NCBI GenBank assembly: GCA_025964935.1
Contig: JAOPXW010000268.1
Span: forward strand, 1 to 6,259
Source: Friedmanniella sp.
Lineage (GTDB): Bacteria; Actinomycetota; Actinomycetes; Propionibacteriales; Propionibacteriaceae
Direction: 5' to 3'
Length of the DNA: 6,259 nt
Both the position numbers and the translations under genes were made by a program. Positions 4,170 through 6,259 of the stretch are shown here, piece after piece (within the stretch, counting starts at the first letter, position 1; each line of letters starts with the position of its first letter). The notes beneath the pieces were generated by a model that was not told the DNA's origin, made no database searches, and saw only the letters and a list, made by a program, of their open reading frames with translations.

Positions 4170-4760
4170 ATGAACCATTCCCGTCGTTCCCAAGAAGAGC
4201 GCTCGGCGTCGACTCGGCTGTTGTTGTTGGACGCCACCGTCACCTGTCTGGTCGAACGAGGATATTCCGGCACCACGCTTGCTGCGGTAGCCGAGCAGGC
4301 TGGCGTCTCCCGAGGAGCACAGCTGCACCACTACGGCACTCGTGATCGTCTCGTCACGGCTGCTGTCGAACACCTGGCGCAGAGGCGACTCGATGAGGTC
4401 CGCGCCAAGGTGGTCGGTTTGGCGGACGATGTTGACAGGCCACGTCAAGCCCTGGACCTGCTGGCAGGGGCCTTGTCCGGGTCGTTGTACGCCGCGACCT
4501 TGGAGCTCTGGGTGGCTGCGCGTTCGGACACGATGCTGCGCGAGGCGTTGTTGCCGGTGGAGCAGCGGGTCACCGCTGCCCTGACCGGATTGTGCCGCCG
4601 CTACATAGTCGACGATGCCCTTCTGGCGCAGTTGACCCTTGATGTCGTCCTTGGTCGGGGTGTCGGCGGGCTGCTCGTGCCGTTTTCGCCGACGCGACAG
4701 CGCAAGGCCCTGGACGCGTGGGCGTCGCTGTTGGCCGCCAGGCTGGCGGCGCACCGATGA
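4170..4760 (+). CDS. TetR/AcrR-family transcriptional regulator
   Basis: A 196-aa one-component repressor. The N-terminal three-helix DNA-binding domain covers about residues 12-62: RSASTRLLLLDATVTCLVERGYSGTTL, then the helix-turn-helix AVAEQAGVSRGAQLHHYGTRDRLV, close to the family consensus (AVAxxAGVSxGxLYxHFxxKxxL) with HHY in place of YHF/YYH. The helical C-terminal ligand-binding and dimer domain follows (AVEHLAQRRLDEV to LLAARLAAHR) and carries no diagnostic ligand residues. The ATG at 4170 has only a weak SD (AGG, 4165-4167), so translation may be low or nearly leaderless. Its stop overlaps the thioesterase start by ATGA, so repressor and enzymes form one operon, probably autoregulated through the inverted repeat at 4133-4162. 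The inducer is unknown but plausibly the pathway substrate or its CoA ester. Confidence 0.92.
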   Translation: MNHSRRSQEERSASTRLLLLDATVTCLVERGYSGTTLAAVAEQAGVSRGAQLHHYGTRDRLVTAAVEHLAQRRLDEVRAKVVGLADDVDRPRQALDLLAGALSGSLYAATLELWVAARSDTMLREALLPVEQRVTAALTGLCRRYIVDDALLAQLTLDVVLGRGVGGLLVPFSPTRQRKALDAWASLLAARLAAHR

Positions 4761-5260
4761 ATGACGCGTACCCGTCGGGGGTGGGTCCTGCGACTGCAGC
4801 TAAGGACGACGAGTTTCTGCCACCGCACGCCCAGGATTGTTTCGGCTGTGGGCCGGGTAACCCCCACGGCCACCATTTGCAGGCCCGTCGCAGCGGTGAG
4901 GGTGTTGATGCCCAGCATGTGTTCGACAAGCGGCACGTCGGTGCCCCCGGTATCGCACACGGGGGAGCCGTCGCGACCGTGGTCGACGACCTGTTCGGCT
5001 TCCTGCTATACGTAGTCGGCGAGCTGGCCGTGACCCGCAACCTAAACGTCGAATATCTCGCTCCGGTCCGGCTCGGCGTGCCCTACCAGTGTCAGGCAGA
5101 GCTCGCCCAAAGAGAGCGGCGGAAACTCTTCATGAACGCGCGGGTTAAGGACCAGGGTGGCTTGGTGGTGGTGACCGCGCGGGCACTGTTCCTCACCGTT
5201 GACGTCGCACACTTCGGCGACGAAGGCGCGGCGACTTTCGACATGCTGAGGAGGCGGTGA
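4757..5260 (+). CDS. PaaI-type hotdog acyl-CoA thioesterase
   Basis: A 167-aa single hotdog-fold protein of the PaaI/4HBT superfamily, which hydrolyses acyl- or aroyl-CoA thioesters in the cytoplasm. The N-terminal part carries CFGCGPGNPHGHHL (residues 28-41), a signature of one PaaI-like group. It is followed by VFDKRHVGAPGIAHGGAVATVVDD (55-78), holding the HGG motif (68-70) before the hotdog helix and acidic D77/D78, candidate catalytic residues. The strands NLNVEYLAPVRLGVPYQC (95-112), RRKLFMNARVKDQ and VVVTARALFLTVDVAHF complete the fold. I chose ATG 4757 (ATGA overlap with TetR) because a longer frame from 4718 would lie inside the TetR gene. No strong SD is present; coupling to TetR translation is likely. 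The P450 follows at once, suggesting the pair process one substrate. Substrate identity cannot be read from the sequence. Confidence 0.88.
   Translation: MNDAYPSGVGPATAAKDDEFLPPHAQDCFGCGPGNPHGHHLQARRSGEGVDAQHVFDKRHVGAPGIAHGGAVATVVDDLFGFLLYVVGELAVTRNLNVEYLAPVRLGVPYQCQAELAQRERRKLFMNARVKDQGGLVVVTARALFLTVDVAHFGDEGAATFDMLRRR
5249..5254 (+). promoter_or_regulatory. Ribosome-binding site of the P450 gene
   Basis: AGGAGG, a perfect Shine-Dalgarno inside the end of the thioesterase gene, lies eight bases before ATG 5263 but only two before the in-frame GTG 5257. It favours the ATG as the start. Confidence 0.75.
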
Positions 5261-5262
5261 GT

Positions 5263-6259
5263 ATGGAGACTCGGCCTGCCGAGCAACTGTTGGTCGACGT
5301 GCTGCTCACCGACCACGGTCCGTGCGGGCCCTACGACGCCTACCGACGTCTACGTGAACTTGCCCCCGTCCTGGTGACAACCTCGGGCGCTCTGGTGCTG
5401 ACGCGCTACGACGACTGCGCCGCAGCACTGCGCGACCCGGCTTTGGGCAAAGCCGACGAGTCGCTAGGCTTCCGGTTGTCGGAGGTGCCCGAAGAGCTTC
5501 AACGCAGGGCGATGCAACGGTTTCGCCGCACGATGCTGTTCCGCAATCCCCCTGACCACAAGCGTCTGCGTCACCTCGTGGCCTCCGCGTTCACCCCGCG
5601 TCACACCGAACAGTTGCGCCGCAAGGTCGTCGCTCAGATCGATGACTTGTTGGACGGACTCTCCGGAAGAACAACCGCCGACATGATCTCCGAGCTCGCT
5701 CTACCCCTACCAGTGGGAGTGATCGGAGACCTGCTCGGTGTCCCGTTGAAAGACAGGACCATGGCCGCCCCGCTGGTGCGCGACCTCGTGGCCCCCCTAG
5801 AGCCCGCTGCTGATGCGGCGGCGGTCCGGAGAGCGGCTGAGGCCGAGGACGAGCTCGCGGAGTACTTCAGCCGCCTTCTGACGGTCAAGAGGGACCGGCC
5901 CGAGGACGACCTCTTGAGCCGCCTCGCGACTGCCCGAGGCGACGATGTCCTCGATGACGACGAGTGCGTCGGTAGCGCGATCCTCCTCTTCGCGGCCGGC
6001 TTCGAGACGACTACCAACCTGATCGGCAACGGATTGGCCGCGCTGCTGGACGCACCTGACCAGCTCGCGATGTTGCGCGAGCGGCCTCAACTGGCGGCCG
6101 CTGCTGTCGAGGAGTTGTTGCGCTACGACACTCCCGTGCAGACCGATGGCAGAACTGTCCTGGAGTCGACCCGTGTCGCTGGGGTGGACCTCGAACCCGG
6201 GCAGGTTGTGCTCACCCTGCTCGGGGCAGCCAACCGGGATCCAGCCCGGTACCCGGATC
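5263..6259 (+). CDS. Cytochrome P450, 3' end beyond the window
   Basis: The first 332 residues of a soluble bacterial P450 monooxygenase, which uses heme, O2 and electrons from a ferredoxin/reductase pair to oxidise a substrate. Visible marks, in order: PYDAYRRLRELAPV (23-36) at the N-terminus; the C-helix NPPDHKRLRHLVASAFTPR (95-113) with heme-propionate H99 and R103; the I-helix AGFETT (245-250), the oxygen-activation motif with the bacterial E-T-T form; and the K-helix ExxR, E284-LL-R287. The window stops at NRDPARYPD, before the FGxGxHxCxG heme-cysteine loop, so about 65-80 residues are missing. There is no N-terminal membrane anchor. The gene starts two bases after the thioesterase stop, with a perfect SD. 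No ferredoxin gene is seen in the window; one may follow. Substrate class cannot be assigned. Confidence 0.93.
   Translation, partial: METRPAEQLLVDVLLTDHGPCGPYDAYRRLRELAPVLVTTSGALVLTRYDDCAAALRDPALGKADESLGFRLSEVPEELQRRAMQRFRRTMLFRNPPDHKRLRHLVASAFTPRHTEQLRRKVVAQIDDLLDGLSGRTTADMISELALPLPVGVIGDLLGVPLKDRTMAAPLVRDLVAPLEPAADAAAVRRAAEAEDELAEYFSRLLTVKRDRPEDDLLSRLATARGDDVLDDDECVGSAILLFAAGFETTTNLIGNGLAALLDAPDQLAMLRERPQLAAAAVEELLRYDTPVQTDGRTVLESTRVAGVDLEPGQVVLTLLGAANRDPARYPD

Noticed and set aside
5634..6090. Minus-strand frames opposite the P450
   Set aside because: They overlap the P450 I-helix and K-helix coding sequence and show only low-complexity antisense composition.

Overview
The window is high-GC DNA with GTG/ATG starts, purine-rich Shine-Dalgarno sites and ATGA/GTGA gene overlaps. 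Its families (DUF4192, an SSB-like protein, DprA, TetR, a PaaI-type thioesterase, a bacterial class I P450) point to an actinomycete (Actinomycetota); the genus cannot be fixed. All convincing genes lie on the + strand. No tRNA, rRNA, CRISPR array, integrase or transposase was seen.

Left part (1-3601), a DNA-metabolism cassette of the kind found on actinobacterial plasmids and integrated elements. A GC-structured gene-free leader with two weak DnaA-box-like words precedes a 152-aa protein of unknown function. A 190-nt gap ends in an 18-bp hairpin whose 3' arm runs into the ribosome-binding site of an SSB-like gene. The SSB-like gene is followed, with small gaps, by a DUF4192 gene and a 50-codon small ORF, then by dprA, which overlaps the small ORF (ATGA). 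The dprA reading frame is broken. A tandem copy of the pentamer GGCGA at 2910-2919 shifts the frame exactly between the N-terminal domain and the Rossmann fold, and removing one copy restores a textbook DprA sequence. The early stop overlaps a GTG (GTGA) that could restart translation at the Rossmann domain.

Junction (3602-4169). About 300 nt with no convincing gene is followed by a 49-codon ORF that looks like the extreme N-terminus of a large SNF2-type helicase. It ends at an in-frame stop, and the resemblance fades a few codons later. A perfect 8-bp inverted repeat (4087-4103) lies just beyond this relic. The area looks like a recombination scar or a decayed defence or helicase locus.

Right part (4170-6259), a different module: a TetR-family regulator with a perfect 10-10-10 inverted-repeat operator candidate just upstream of its start, a PaaI/hotdog acyl-CoA thioesterase overlapping it by ATGA, and a cytochrome P450 cut by the window end before its heme-cysteine motif. 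The tight spacing implies one autoregulated operon for oxidation and CoA-thioester hydrolysis of an unidentified lipophilic or xenobiotic substrate. This part uses TTG and other less GC-biased codons more freely than the left cassette, which fits a separate origin.

The most notable observations are the SD-masking hairpin before the SSB-like gene, the GGCGA duplication that splits dprA at its domain boundary, the helicase relic, and the TetR operator.
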